From the NCBI GenBank assembly GCA_002067895.1, contig MVRE01000009.1:1-64000 (forward strand): 64,000 bases of DNA, given 5' to 3'. Source of the stretch: Methanoregula sp. PtaU1.Bin051. GTDB taxonomy: Archaea; Halobacteriota; Methanomicrobia; Methanomicrobiales; Methanospirillaceae. The translations under genes and the position numbers were made by a program. The notes under the pieces are model-generated. The model saw only the letters and a list, made by a program, of their open reading frames with translations, had not been told where the DNA came from and made no database searches. Below, in pieces: positions 32,523 through 41,034 of the stretch. Every line of letters begins with the position of its first letter. Within the stretch, counting starts at the first letter, position 1.

Positions 32523-35012
32523 TTACGATCCAGCCGGTTTGTGTTTCAGTTCATAGAGTTCCAGCACCCGCGCCTTCCATCCCATGATATCAGAGCCGTC
32601 GAGATGCCGGTTCTCCGGTGTATATTCCGTAACGAAGATCTCGAAGATCTTTTCCGCCCCTCCTTTCCGGGAATCGACGACAGGGCCATACGCCGCAATC
32701 TTCAGCTCCGTTTGTCCCGTCTTGAGGGCATGCACGTACCGTTTTACCTGCTGCAACTCCTGTTCAAAGGCAGTATCCTGCCTGACCAACACTTTCCAGC
32801 CATCCGCGGTACTGTTTGCGAGGCTCGCAACCGCGACAGGATCGTAATTGTTGTAGACGGACAGGACAAGCTCCCGCTGCTGGGGATCTGACTGGCAGTC
32901 GATGATCCCCATCTGCGCAAAAGCCTTGGCGAGGACATACGTTCCGGCAATCTCCTGAGGGAGTCCGGAAAGGCATTCCTCTGACGCTATCGTGGAGTCA
33001 CTGGTCACATTGCCGTTCTGACCGATGTAATATTTCATTACGGTCTCGCCGTCATAGACCAGGTCGGAACCGCCGATTACGGAAAGGTTGGTTACCTTAT
33101 GAATCTCAACCACCGTATCCTGTGTCGCACTGCCATAAGGCATCTGCCAGTCGCCCGGCAGGATATTCGTGTTCCCGTACTGGGAGAATTGCCAGTCAGC
33201 CATCCCGCCCGTATTTTTCTGCAGGTATTCGGCAGTGATTACATGGCCGCCTTCCGGGGCGATAATCGTTGCAATATACATATTCCTGCCCGCTTCGCCC
33301 GTCATGGACAGTACGCTTGTGTTACCCCTGCTTGTTCCGGAAGAAACACCGGTTGTGATTTCAGGAGTGCCTGGATCATCCGGGCCATTTTCGACAGGTT
33401 CCGGTGAAGGGAGGGGATAGACCGCTGCCGCTTCTTTGGTATACTTATCGGTCTGCCCGGCGCGGAAGCCGGCACCGGTCGTTTCGAGAAAATAATACTT
33501 CTTCCCTTCATAGGGGTAATAGTACCCGTTGCAGGTATCGCAGGCGATGCCGGCTGCCATGTGACCCGTCGGCATTATCAGGGCTGCATCATAACCCATT
33601 TCCCGGAGAAGTGCGGCTGTGAGGATCGCCGTATCCTCGCAGTCACCGGTCTGATCCATCAGGGTCTCCACCGGGTAACGGAAATACTCCTCCTGCCCCA
33701 TCGTGTCCTTGTCCAGCGCGTATGGAATGGACTGAACGAATGCGACTACCGTGCGGTAATCGTTCCGCGCGTCGTAGCTTACGCTCCCGCCCGCATCCTT
33801 GATCCATCCGATCACGCTTTTCAGGAACTGACGGTCCCGCCCTTCCGTCGCATACGTGGGAATCTCGCTGACCGATGCGGGGTTGTGTCCCAGCGACCGG
33901 TAGTACTGGTACAGGTCATCCGGGACGCAGATCGTCATGCGTGCATCGCGTCCCCGGGTGTACCACTGGAAAGTCCGTATCTGGCAGTGCCCGGTTCCCT
34001 CTGCCGGTCCGCCGCTGAGCAGGGTTATATCCGGCAGGTATGAATGTTCGGTGACCCCGGGACCTGAACCGGGGAGGGAACTGTTGGCCAGCGATATGAA
34101 TAATTCCCGTGTTTCACCACCGGAAAGGTTGACCTGTCGCAGGTATGGCAGGTATCCCCCCTCCCTCCGGAATGTAAGATTATAAATTCCCGCAGGCAGA
34201 TCCCGGATGGTCAACGGTGTCCTTCCTTTTACGGCTCCATCCAGAATGATCTCTGCGGCTTCCGGAATGCTGTCAAGCACAAGGATGGCTTTATCCGGGA
34301 GCGGGTCCAGCGTTACCCGCAGGGTCGACGACTCCCCCCCTTTCAGGTGCACGGTCTGGTGGTATACGGCATACCCTTCCTTTGCGACGCGAACGGACAG
34401 GTTTCCTGCTGCCACCTGCCGTGGAAAACCGGGACGGCCCTCCACCTTCTCATCGTTGATGAAAACCTCCGAATCGATCGGATCGGGCAGGATTCCCAGC
34501 CATCCGGTCACAGGGAGGGAAGAGAGGTATTCCTGGTATTCAAGAACCTGTCCCTCGGCAACACTCACGACATCGCGGAACTCCTCGAATCCGTCCTTTT
34601 TAATCAGCAGCTGGTGCCGCCCTTTGTACAAGCCGTCTACCTGTATCGGGGTCTGACCACGGAAAAGATTGTCCACAAAGAGATCCCCTCCTGCAGGCTG
34701 CGTAATGATCCGTAAAGATCCTGTCTTCTGAATTGCTGCCAGATTTGCACTCACCGATGCTGTTCCATTGGCAGGAACAACTACCGTCGCGAAATAGTCC
34801 GAATATCCGGAAAAGCGGATCAGTACTTCGTGGCTCCCGGGAGGTACCGTATCCAATGTGCAGGGGGTCTGGCACCGGTAGCTGCCGTCAAGGTAGACAG
34901 AAGCTCCCGGAGGGATGGACGTTATCGTGACCTGCCCAACGGGTCCTGCTGAGCAAATCCCTATCATAAGTCCGGCTAAAAGAATCGCGGGAATAATAGC
35001 AGGAATTCTCAT
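32523..35012 (-). CDS. Exported PEGA-repeat protein with transglutaminase-like domain
   Basis: An 829-aa surface protein. A signal peptide (MRIPAIIPAILLAGLMIG) is followed by about four PEGA repeats between ~25 and ~315 (for example ITSIPPGASVYLDG, IITQPAGGDLFVDN, LDSIPEAAEIILDG). A transglutaminase-like cysteine-protease fold follows at ~420-500, with the catalytic Cys in QTGDCEDTAIL and His in PTGHMAAGIAC. The last ~300 residues are unassigned and contain no membrane anchor. PEGA domains often attach to S-layer or cell-wall components; the transglutaminase domain may cleave or cross-link peptides outside the cell. It is a single gene. Confidence 0.87.
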   Translation of the reverse strand: MRIPAIIPAILLAGLMIGICSAGPVGQVTITSIPPGASVYLDGSYRCQTPCTLDTVPPGSHEVLIRFSGYSDYFATVVVPANGTASVSANLAAIQKTGSLRIITQPAGGDLFVDNLFRGQTPIQVDGLYKGRHQLLIKKDGFEEFRDVVSVAEGQVLEYQEYLSSLPVTGWLGILPDPIDSEVFINDEKVEGRPGFPRQVAAGNLSVRVAKEGYAVYHQTVHLKGGESSTLRVTLDPLPDKAILVLDSIPEAAEIILDGAVKGRTPLTIRDLPAGIYNLTFRREGGYLPYLRQVNLSGGETRELFISLANSSLPGSGPGVTEHSYLPDITLLSGGPAEGTGHCQIRTFQWYTRGRDARMTICVPDDLYQYYRSLGHNPASVSEIPTYATEGRDRQFLKSVIGWIKDAGGSVSYDARNDYRTVVAFVQSIPYALDKDTMGQEEYFRYPVETLMDQTGDCEDTAILTAALLREMGYDAALIMPTGHMAAGIACDTCNGYYYPYEGKKYYFLETTGAGFRAGQTDKYTKEAAAVYPLPSPEPVENGPDDPGTPEITTGVSSGTSRGNTSVLSMTGEAGRNMYIATIIAPEGGHVITAEYLQKNTGGMADWQFSQYGNTNILPGDWQMPYGSATQDTVVEIHKVTNLSVIGGSDLVYDGETVMKYYIGQNGNVTSDSTIASEECLSGLPQEIAGTYVLAKAFAQMGIIDCQSDPQQRELVLSVYNNYDPVAVASLANSTADGWKVLVRQDTAFEQELQQVKRYVHALKTGQTELKIAAYGPVVDSRKGGAEKIFEIFVTEYTPENRHLDGSDIMGWKARVLELYELKHKPAGS

Positions 35013-35063
35013 GAGAGTATTACTAAATAAAATCTGGAATCAGAAAAAGGTTACCGATCCTCA

Positions 35064-35411
35064 TCACCGGACAATTTCGATCGCGGTCAGGAGCGAAAGG
35101 TTGTGGAAGACAACGACAGCATACCATCCGATCACCGTGGCCATGATCAGGGTTCCCGAGCCGCTGGCTTTCAGATCTGTCCACTGTGCGGCAATGACGA
35201 TGAAGACCATGACAGACCATTTGACGAGGAGGTGAATAAAGGGAGAGGCAACGAACGGCACCATACATGCGTTCAGCTCATACCCGCCTGCCCTGAGGGC
35301 GGCATCCGTCGTAATGACATCGGCAAGGAAGAGGCTCCCGATGAGAACCATCCCAGAAAAAATCGCGGAACGCATCCTCCCGGTCAGCAGGCTTCCGATA
35401 GGAAGAGACAC
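35064..35411 (-). CDS. DUF5658-like small membrane protein
   Basis: A 115-aa protein with three to four membrane helices. The pattern of a first helix ending ADVITTDAALRAGGYELNACMVPF, then a second helix with HLLVKW, resembles DUF5658 proteins, in which a polar L-x-D-x-x-T-T motif and an ELNP-type loop recur (ELNA here). No function is known for the family. It lies upstream of the PEGA gene on the same strand with a 51-nt gap and may be co-transcribed. Confidence 0.65.
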   Translation of the reverse strand: MSLPIGSLLTGRMRSAIFSGMVLIGSLFLADVITTDAALRAGGYELNACMVPFVASPFIHLLVKWSVMVFIVIAAQWTDLKASGSGTLIMATVIGWYAVVVFHNLSLLTAIEIVR

Positions 35412-35546
35412 ATTTCCTGACAGGTCTGTATTCCTTAATGTTTTAATTACGTGTTTAACCTGCCAAAAAAACTCATAGCGGCCATGTAAAAATGTCCGGT
35501 AAACAGAATACCACTGAATGAAGGCTCACAACAGGTCTGATTGTTG

Positions 35547-35571
35547 GGGGCACGGTTTTTCGCCGTGCCCC
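35547..35571 (-). terminator. 9-bp hairpin after the 44-aa gene
   Basis: GGGGCACGG and CCGTGCCCC pair perfectly around a 7-nt loop, ~36 nt beyond the stop of the small basic gene on the minus strand. Confidence 0.5.
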
Positions 35572-35606
35572 GCAATGGATGGACATGATGTGTTTGATGA
35601 GAGTAG

Positions 35607-35741
35607 TTATTTCTTTAGTCCGGCTGCCGGTTTTGCAGCGGGCTTTTTTTGTTCCTGCCCCTTTGGCTTTACCGGTGCTTTTACTGGTGCACTCGTGCTC
35701 TTGTGGGTCGGTACTTTTGTATCCTTTTTCGGCGTCACCAT
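35607..35741 (-). CDS. Lys/Pro/Ala-rich 44-aa basic peptide
   Basis: A very short gene read MVTPKKDTKVPTHKSTSAPV... and ending KKPAAKPAAGLKK. AAGGAAGG lies 6 nt upstream of the ATG, and a hairpin follows the stop. The low-complexity Lys/Pro/Ala/Thr composition is that of histone-tail or H1-like and PAAK-linker peptides, suggesting nucleic-acid or envelope polymer binding. It overlaps a 98-codon plus-strand frame and a longer minus-strand frame, neither with an SD or meaningful composition. Coding status is supported by SD, composition and terminator, not by homology. Confidence 0.6.
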   Translation of the reverse strand: MVTPKKDTKVPTHKSTSAPVKAPVKPKGQEQKKPAAKPAAGLKK

Positions 35742-36168
35742 GCTGTTCCTTCCTTTTATTCCGGGTTCCGTGTGGGTAGGTGGAAAACCCGGAAAACGAC
35801 TGGGAGAGACCTGAGAGGTTTTCCTGACTCATCACCCCCCAATCACTGGTACGCTGCTCTGGTAATAAAGTCTTTCTATTTTGTATGAAAAGATATGTAA
35901 AGCTAATAATGAGTGATCGGGTCGGTTGTTAAAAAAAATGATCGGTATACTATATGGGACGTGCATCGATTACTGTTAATTTATATGGCGATAATTGTGT
36001 GTGGTGTCTGGCGGGGCTTTTCCCCCTGCCCCATGTAATGTGAAGCATTCATGTAATAATAATTTTCTATTTTGTGTGAATATATAAGATCATGCTACTT
36101 TCATACCAACCTGTTAATCTGAAAACACGGATAAACTTGTAACAGAATAACCAGACCGAGTAAGACAG
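35742..36168. other. AT-rich intergenic region with repeated promoter-like block
   Basis: No gene is seen. The block TTTCTATTTTGT(A/G)TGAA occurs near 35871 and again near 36064, each beside TAATAA. A TATA-like TATACTATATGG lies near 35947, and a GGGGC/GCCCC stem near 36018-36034. It could hold the promoters of the divergent genes and perhaps a small RNA of ~150 nt between the repeated blocks. Confidence 0.5.
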
Positions 36169-36888
36169 ATGAAGATCCATGGGGTTATGGAAACAGGGAA
36201 TTACGAGCGGACAATCGGTATGATCGTACCGCACCAGCAGGAAATGATCAGGGTTGCCCTGGGTTTTCTTCCCCGCAATGCAAAGAACATTCTCGAACTT
36301 GGCTGCGGCACAGGAATTCTTACGGAGAGAATACTAATCGCATGCCCGGGTGCCGGAATCACCGGTCTTGACATTTCGGAGGACATGCTTGATGTGGCCG
36401 GTAAAAAACCGGGTCTTGCGGGGGTCAGGTTCATTACCCGCGATATCCGGAAATCCTGGCCGGATACAGGATACGATGTAATCATCACCTCCCTCTGTCT
36501 TCACCACCTCTCTGGAAAGGAGCGGATCCGGGTTGCGCACCGGGCAGCACGGGCGCTGAATCCGGGCGGCCTCTTTATCTGCGGGGACATCTTCAGGGCA
36601 GAACACGATTGGGAAGAGGACCTTCTCATGGAGTCATGGAAGCGCGCCATGAGGGAAGCCGGTGCCGGCGATGATGTCATCGCTGGTATGGTGGCCCAAC
36701 GCACACGGCGTTTGTCAAAGCTGTCGACAATCTCATGGTTCAGGGAACGCCTCGCAGAGGCCGGTTTTTCCAGTGTGTTCGTACCTTTCGTTGTCGGATT
36801 TTTGGGGCTTGTTATCGGTTATGCACCGGTAAGCAGGCGTCAGGATCGGGTGGAGAGACGCAAAGGAACGGGGGCCCGGTGTCGTTGA
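36169..36888 (+). CDS. Class I SAM-dependent methyltransferase
   Basis: A 239-aa protein with the class I methyltransferase core: motif I ILELGCGTGILTERI (~43-57), acidic GITGLDISEDML (~65-76), VIITSLCLHHLSG (~108) and ALNPGGLFICGDIF (~128). The C-terminal part is helical with a short hydrophobic end (VVGFLGLVIGYAPV). The substrate is unknown. No clear SD is visible near ATG 36169. It is transcribed towards the corrinoid/ECF cluster and is not part of that operon. Confidence 0.85.
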   Translation: MKIHGVMETGNYERTIGMIVPHQQEMIRVALGFLPRNAKNILELGCGTGILTERILIACPGAGITGLDISEDMLDVAGKKPGLAGVRFITRDIRKSWPDTGYDVIITSLCLHHLSGKERIRVAHRAARALNPGGLFICGDIFRAEHDWEEDLLMESWKRAMREAGAGDDVIAGMVAQRTRRLSKLSTISWFRERLAEAGFSSVFVPFVVGFLGLVIGYAPVSRRQDRVERRKGTGARCR

Positions 36889-36943
36889 GCCGCCTCCCGG
36901 ACGAAACCTGGATTCCGGCATGTGCCTTGCGCGTAGTCTCCTT

Positions 36944-37165
36944 TCACGCATGGCCCGGCGCTATTTTCGGGATCCTGTCCGCTCCGGCATAGAACCTGAC
37001 AGCATACTCGCCCAGCACGGCATCGGGATCGACGTCAGAGAACCGGTCAGGATAGAGGCTTTTTGCAACATACAGGACACCGGCAACACCCCGGGGGCTG
37101 TTTACCAGTTCCCCGTTGACAACATATACCCTGCCCTGCCGGATGGTACGCGAACCACACTCGTT
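36944..37165 (-). pseudogene. C-terminal fragment of an ABC substrate-binding protein
   Basis: A 73-codon frame, too short to stand out, encodes GRVYVVNGELVNSPRGVAGV, LYVAKSLYPDRFSDVDPDAV and ends with its own stop. This is the distinctive C-terminal segment of PF01497-type binding proteins (compare YMGKILYPDKFADV and WFYPDQFADIDPSAI of genes in this window). The upstream part is absent and the frame is closed by a TGA. It lies just downstream of the ECF ATPase gene on the same strand, and is a relic of a fourth binding-protein gene in this cluster. Confidence 0.75.
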
Positions 37166-37191
37166 TCAGAGGTCTGATGGCTCGTATGTGA

Positions 37192-38607
37192 TTATGAGCA
37201 CTGCATGCACACTTCTTCCTTAATATACATTCCCATGTGCAGGGTAATGACCCGGTCTGCATAATGGTAGGCCAGCTCATGGTCATGAGTAATAATCATA
37301 ATGGTCTTTCCTTGACAGCGGATCGTCTCTAAATATTCCATGAGGGCAAGCAGGTGATCGTAGTCCTGGCCGGTGGTCGGTTCATCACAGATGATAACAT
37401 CCGGTTCCGTTACTAAGACAGAAGCAACCGCAAGGCGCTGGCGCTCGCCCCGGCTAAGCGAACAGGGATCGCGATCCTTATATTTCAGGAGGTCGACGTG
37501 TGTCAGTGCGGCACAGGTTTTTCGTTTAATATCTTCGGGGAGGAATCCCTCAAGGCCAATGGCAATTTCCCGGTCGACCCGGTCGCTCACGATCTGATGA
37601 TCAGGGTTCTGGAAAAGATAGCCAATCCTGCCGGAACGTTTCGGGATAATGAATCCCGTTACAGGATCATACAGGGTTACGCTGCCCTTTGTTGGTTCAA
37701 GCAGACCTTTGATAATCCGCGACAGGGTGGTCTTACCGGATCCATTCTCCCCAATAATGGCGATACATTCCCCGCGACGAACCGCGAGGGAGATGCCAGC
37801 AAGGGCAAATGTCCCGTCAGGATACCGATAATGGATATCGTGCAGATCGAGTATAACCCCCGGCAAAGGACATCTGCTGGAACTCCGGGGGGGGTATCCC
37901 GGCCAGAGTGCCGTAGGATCGGTCGTCTCCCGCGGAAGGTCGCTGGCAAGTCTCCCGTTATCAAGGGTAATGACGCGGTCGACAAACGGCAGGATCTCAC
38001 GGATCTTGTGCTCGACGATCACGATGGTCTTTCCCTCTTCGCGATGGAGCCGGTCGAGCAGGTGGATCACATCCCGTGTCCCACCGGGATCCAGATCGGC
38101 GGTCGGTTCATCCAGGACGAGGATCCCGGGTTTCATGGCACAGAGACCGGCAATCGCGGTCCTCTGTTTCTGACCTCCGGATAAATGGTGGATCTGACGG
38201 GAGCTGACGGATTTAAGTCCTGTGGAACATAATGCCTCATCCACACGGCGGTGTATTTCGGACCGGCTGAGGCCCAGGTTTTCCGGTCCGAATGCAACAT
38301 CCTCTTCAACCGTGATGGCAAAAAGCTGGTTGTCGGGGTTCTGGAAGACCATCCCCACCTCAGTTGCCAGTTGCCGCGTCTCTTTTCCGCGGATCGGTCT
38401 TCCGCCAATCCGGATCTCCCCGGTTAATTCCCCGTGGATGAGATTGGGAATGATACCGTTAAGCAGCATGCAGAGCGTTGATTTGCCGCAGCCGGAAGGG
38501 CCGTGCACAAGAACCATCTCGCCCGCTTTTATTGAAAGGGTAAGTCCGGAGAGGACCGGCGTAGTACTATTGTTATACAAGAAAGTGACGTTATCCAGTT
38601 CAATCAT
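37192..38607 (-). CDS. ECF transporter ATPase, two fused nucleotide-binding domains
   Basis: A 471-aa protein with two complete ABC ATPase domains. The first has GPSGCGKST, LSGGQKQRTAIAG and ILVLDEPTADLD. The second has GENGSGKTT, LSRGERQRLAVAS and VIICDEPTTGQD. Fused A and A' subunits are known from ECF (energy-coupling factor) vitamin/metal importers such as CbiO-type systems. ATG 38607 (MIELDNV) overlaps the T-component stop as ATGA. It energises the adjacent T and S components. Final gene of the long minus-strand cluster, followed by a binding-protein relic. Confidence 0.92.
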   Translation of the reverse strand: MIELDNVTFLYNNSTTPVLSGLTLSIKAGEMVLVHGPSGCGKSTLCMLLNGIIPNLIHGELTGEIRIGGRPIRGKETRQLATEVGMVFQNPDNQLFAITVEEDVAFGPENLGLSRSEIHRRVDEALCSTGLKSVSSRQIHHLSGGQKQRTAIAGLCAMKPGILVLDEPTADLDPGGTRDVIHLLDRLHREEGKTIVIVEHKIREILPFVDRVITLDNGRLASDLPRETTDPTALWPGYPPRSSSRCPLPGVILDLHDIHYRYPDGTFALAGISLAVRRGECIAIIGENGSGKTTLSRIIKGLLEPTKGSVTLYDPVTGFIIPKRSGRIGYLFQNPDHQIVSDRVDREIAIGLEGFLPEDIKRKTCAALTHVDLLKYKDRDPCSLSRGERQRLAVASVLVTEPDVIICDEPTTGQDYDHLLALMEYLETIRCQGKTIMIITHDHELAYHYADRVITLHMGMYIKEEVCMQCS

Positions 38608-39419
38608 GCCAGGAACCCCGCCGATCGTGCCGATCCGATCGCAAAGAAGAGGACAATAACTCCCATCAGGAGGAAACACCCGGTATCTGCCCGATTAAAG
38701 GCGAGCGTTGTAACTGCTGTCCTTGGCTTATCCAGATCAAATGCACGCGATTCTGCTGCGAGCGCGAGCTGGTTGCAGCGTCGGATGACATTGATAATCA
38801 GCGGCGAGAGGGACTGCTCGGCCATACGAACCGGGTGCCAGAGGCTGACGATGTTGCGGGCACGCAACGCCGAGAGGATCGTCTGGTACTCCTCCATCAG
38901 TACCGGCACGAACCGTACCGCTGTTGTCAGCATGAACGCCATCGTGCCGGGCATCCCCATCTCCCGCAATCCGACAATAAGGCGGTTGAGCGGGGTGGAC
39001 AGGACGAGCATGGCCGATGTATTGATAACGGCCAGAATACGGAATACCTGGATGAATCCATACAGGGCCCCTTCGACCGAGATAAGAATTCCCCCGGTCA
39101 GAGCCCCCATCACAGGAACATCCGGTGGGACAAGCCAGACAAATGTCAGGAGCGATCCGTTTGAGGGTCGATAGAATAATGCCTGGGATAGTATTGCTCC
39201 GGCAGCTACCATCAGATACAGGATTCCCAGAACAATCAGGGTGTGGCGCGGGATGCGGATGAGAAGGAGCGGCATGAGGGAAATACAGAATAATGTAACA
39301 AGAAGGACGGGATCCCGGAGCAGGATGGAGATGACAAGCACGACAGCGAGCCAGATTGTTTTTGTCCGGGGATCCAGGCGATGAATAATCGTCCCCTGCT
39401 CCTGATATTCAAACAGCAT
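38604..39419 (-). CDS. ECF transporter transmembrane (T) component
   Basis: A 271-aa membrane protein of the CbiQ/EcfT family, with the opening HRLDPRTKTIWLAVVLVISIL typical of the family, about five helices and the cytoplasmic coupling segments that contain the Ala-Arg-Gly-type motifs: SALRARNIVSLW and LALAAESRAFD. These helices bind the two ATPase domains. It lies between S and A genes with a 15-nt gap and an ATGA overlap. Confidence 0.9.
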   Translation of the reverse strand: MLFEYQEQGTIIHRLDPRTKTIWLAVVLVISILLRDPVLLVTLFCISLMPLLLIRIPRHTLIVLGILYLMVAAGAILSQALFYRPSNGSLLTFVWLVPPDVPVMGALTGGILISVEGALYGFIQVFRILAVINTSAMLVLSTPLNRLIVGLREMGMPGTMAFMLTTAVRFVPVLMEEYQTILSALRARNIVSLWHPVRMAEQSLSPLIINVIRRCNQLALAAESRAFDLDKPRTAVTTLAFNRADTGCFLLMGVIVLFFAIGSARSAGFLA

Positions 39420-39434
39420 GAAAGATCTGCGGAA

Positions 39435-40001
39435 TTACTTGATCAGGGCACCCGCTGCCCGGGTCCCGATCCTCCTCCCGATAAGGGAGGCAGGTATTGC
39501 ACAGGCAATATTGACGGGAAGGCTCACGCAGAATACCCAGAACGGGAACTGGATGCCCTGGGCAGCCATCACGAAATAATACAGCATGAAAATCCCGGCA
39601 ACCCCGTATACGATGCCGGCCAGGGTAGTTCCCCACCATGTCCAGAACCGGTTTTTCAGCATAATCATCATTCCGTCGATCAGGAGCCCCTGGACAAGGT
39701 AAAACGGGATGAAGATCGGGACTCCCATGAGCGGCATCGCAATACCAGAGGCTATCAGCGAATAAAGGATTGCCGATCCCGGCTTCTTCACCGTAGTGAC
39801 GCAGGCAAAGACCACAATGCCGGGGATCAGGGTATGCAGGATAAACGGGCCGATAACCGACAATCCGGAGAGGCTATGGAAGATATTGCCGACAATGCCG
39901 ACAATGATTCCTACGGCCCCGAAGAGTGAGACCACGATGATATCGGAAGTGCTGAATTTTTCAAGCCCGGTGATAAGGGGCTTTTCCTCTTTGGTTTCCA
40001 T
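39435..40001 (-). CDS. ECF transporter substrate-specific (S) component, ligand unknown
   Basis: A 188-aa protein with about six membrane helices, the expected size for an S component. The short N-terminal amphipathic METKEEKPLITG start is supported by position 10 nt after the chlD stop; an in-frame ATG at 40076 lies inside chlD. Its sequence does not match the well-known S components for cobalt (CbiM), biotin, riboflavin or thiamine in any way I can see. Its location between a CobN-type chelatase ATPase and T/A subunits points to a tetrapyrrole-related substrate or cobalt (inference). Confidence 0.75.
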   Translation of the reverse strand: METKEEKPLITGLEKFSTSDIIVVSLFGAVGIIVGIVGNIFHSLSGLSVIGPFILHTLIPGIVVFACVTTVKKPGSAILYSLIASGIAMPLMGVPIFIPFYLVQGLLIDGMMIMLKNRFWTWWGTTLAGIVYGVAGIFMLYYFVMAAQGIQFPFWVFCVSLPVNIACAIPASLIGRRIGTRAAGALIK

Positions 40002-40011
40002 GCATCCTCTG

Positions 40012-41034
40012 TTATGTAAACGCCGACAACAGGAAATCCTTTTCCCGGTGGGCGATTGAACTGACCGCGCCGGCACTGAGATCGCTTAGCGAATAATAAG
40101 CTCCGCCGCTCGTTTCGGCAATTTCCCGGCAGTATCCCAGCTTGAAGCTGATCGCTGACCGGCGCACTTCTTCGGTATCGATAATCACCGTGTATATGCC
40201 GTCGTCCTTACACCGCTGCGCAATCGACATCAGTTCTTCTTTGATATTCCTGCCGTACCCGATGTTTGCCCGGCCATCGGATATTAGGATGAGGAGCGGG
40301 ATGATCTCCTTTCGCTTCTTCTTTTCATTCATCAGCACTTCATACCCCTTCATCAGCCCGTGGGAGAGCGGGGTCTTTCCACCGGTCGGCATCTCGCGGA
40401 GCTGTTTGTAGGCAAGGTCGACGCTGTTCGAGGGGGGGAGAACAACTTCGGCATCCTTGCCGCGGAACGCGACCAGACTGACCCGGTCGCGGTTCTTGTA
40501 TGCATCCTCAAGCAGGGACAGGACCGCCCCCTTGGCACTCTCCATGCGTTTTTCGGCACCCATGGATCCGCTGATATCGACAACGAACACACAGGTTACC
40601 GACACTTTGCCGACACGGATCTTTTCCCGCAGGTCCTGGTCGCGGATATCAATACACCGATCAACCGGATTGCGGTTTTTCTGGTGGGGTGCGGCTGCCC
40701 GCATGGTGGCATCGAACGCGATGTCCTTGAGTTCGTGCGGCATCCTGACGCGGGCATACCTGCCACGGTTCTCCGCTGATAGCGTATCGACCCTCCTTCC
40801 GGAGACGTAGAGCCGCTTCATCCGGTCCTTGCAGGAATCGTAGGTAATGCGGGACGTTTCGATCGGTCTGCCGATATCAAAGATACGTTCAGGAGGGGGC
40901 AGTGCAGATGGCGCTCCGGCCTGTTCCGGTTCTTGGTTTTCCTGTTCCGGTTCTTCCGGGGGCGGCGGCTGTGGCGGAAGTTGTTGGGGAGGCTGCGGTT
41001 CCTGTTGTTCGTTTACGTCCGGCTCGTTATCGTT
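40012..41034 (-). CDS. chlD: ChlD/CobT-type chelatase subunit, VWA part (reached by frameshift)
   Basis: The C-terminal half of a medium chelatase subunit: a Pro/Glu/Gln-rich linker ([11 protein letters not shown]) and a von Willebrand A domain with the MIDAS motif DISGSMG. The linker frame has no ATG, GTG or TTG between its upstream stop and the internal ATG at 40821. It joins the ATPase frame upstream exactly at an A8 run (41033-41040), where skipping one A gives [13 protein letters not shown]. The full I-D product would be ~687 aa. Programmed frameshifting in chlD genes with cobN present has been described. An indel error in the homopolymer is the alternative. Confidence 0.82.
   Translation of the reverse strand, partial: NDNEPDVNEQQEPQPPQQLPPQPPPPEEPEQENQEPEQAGAPSALPPPERIFDIGRPIETSRITYDSCKDRMKRLYVSGRRVDTLSAENRGRYARVRMPHELKDIAFDATMRAAAPHQKNRNPVDRCIDIRDQDLREKIRVGKVSVTCVFVVDISGSMGAEKRMESAKGAVLSLLEDAYKNRDRVSLVAFRGKDAEVVLPPSNSVDLAYKQLREMPTGGKTPLSHGLMKGYEVLMNEKKKRKEIIPLLILISDGRANIGYGRNIKEELMSIAQRCKDDGIYTVIIDTEEVRRSAISFKLGYCREIAETSGGAYYSLSDLSAGAVSSIAHREKDFLLSAFT

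Noticed and set aside
35473-35835. 120-codon minus-strand frame
   Set aside because: Its frame spans the AAGGAAGG site and hairpin of the better supported 44-aa gene in another frame; composition is irregular.
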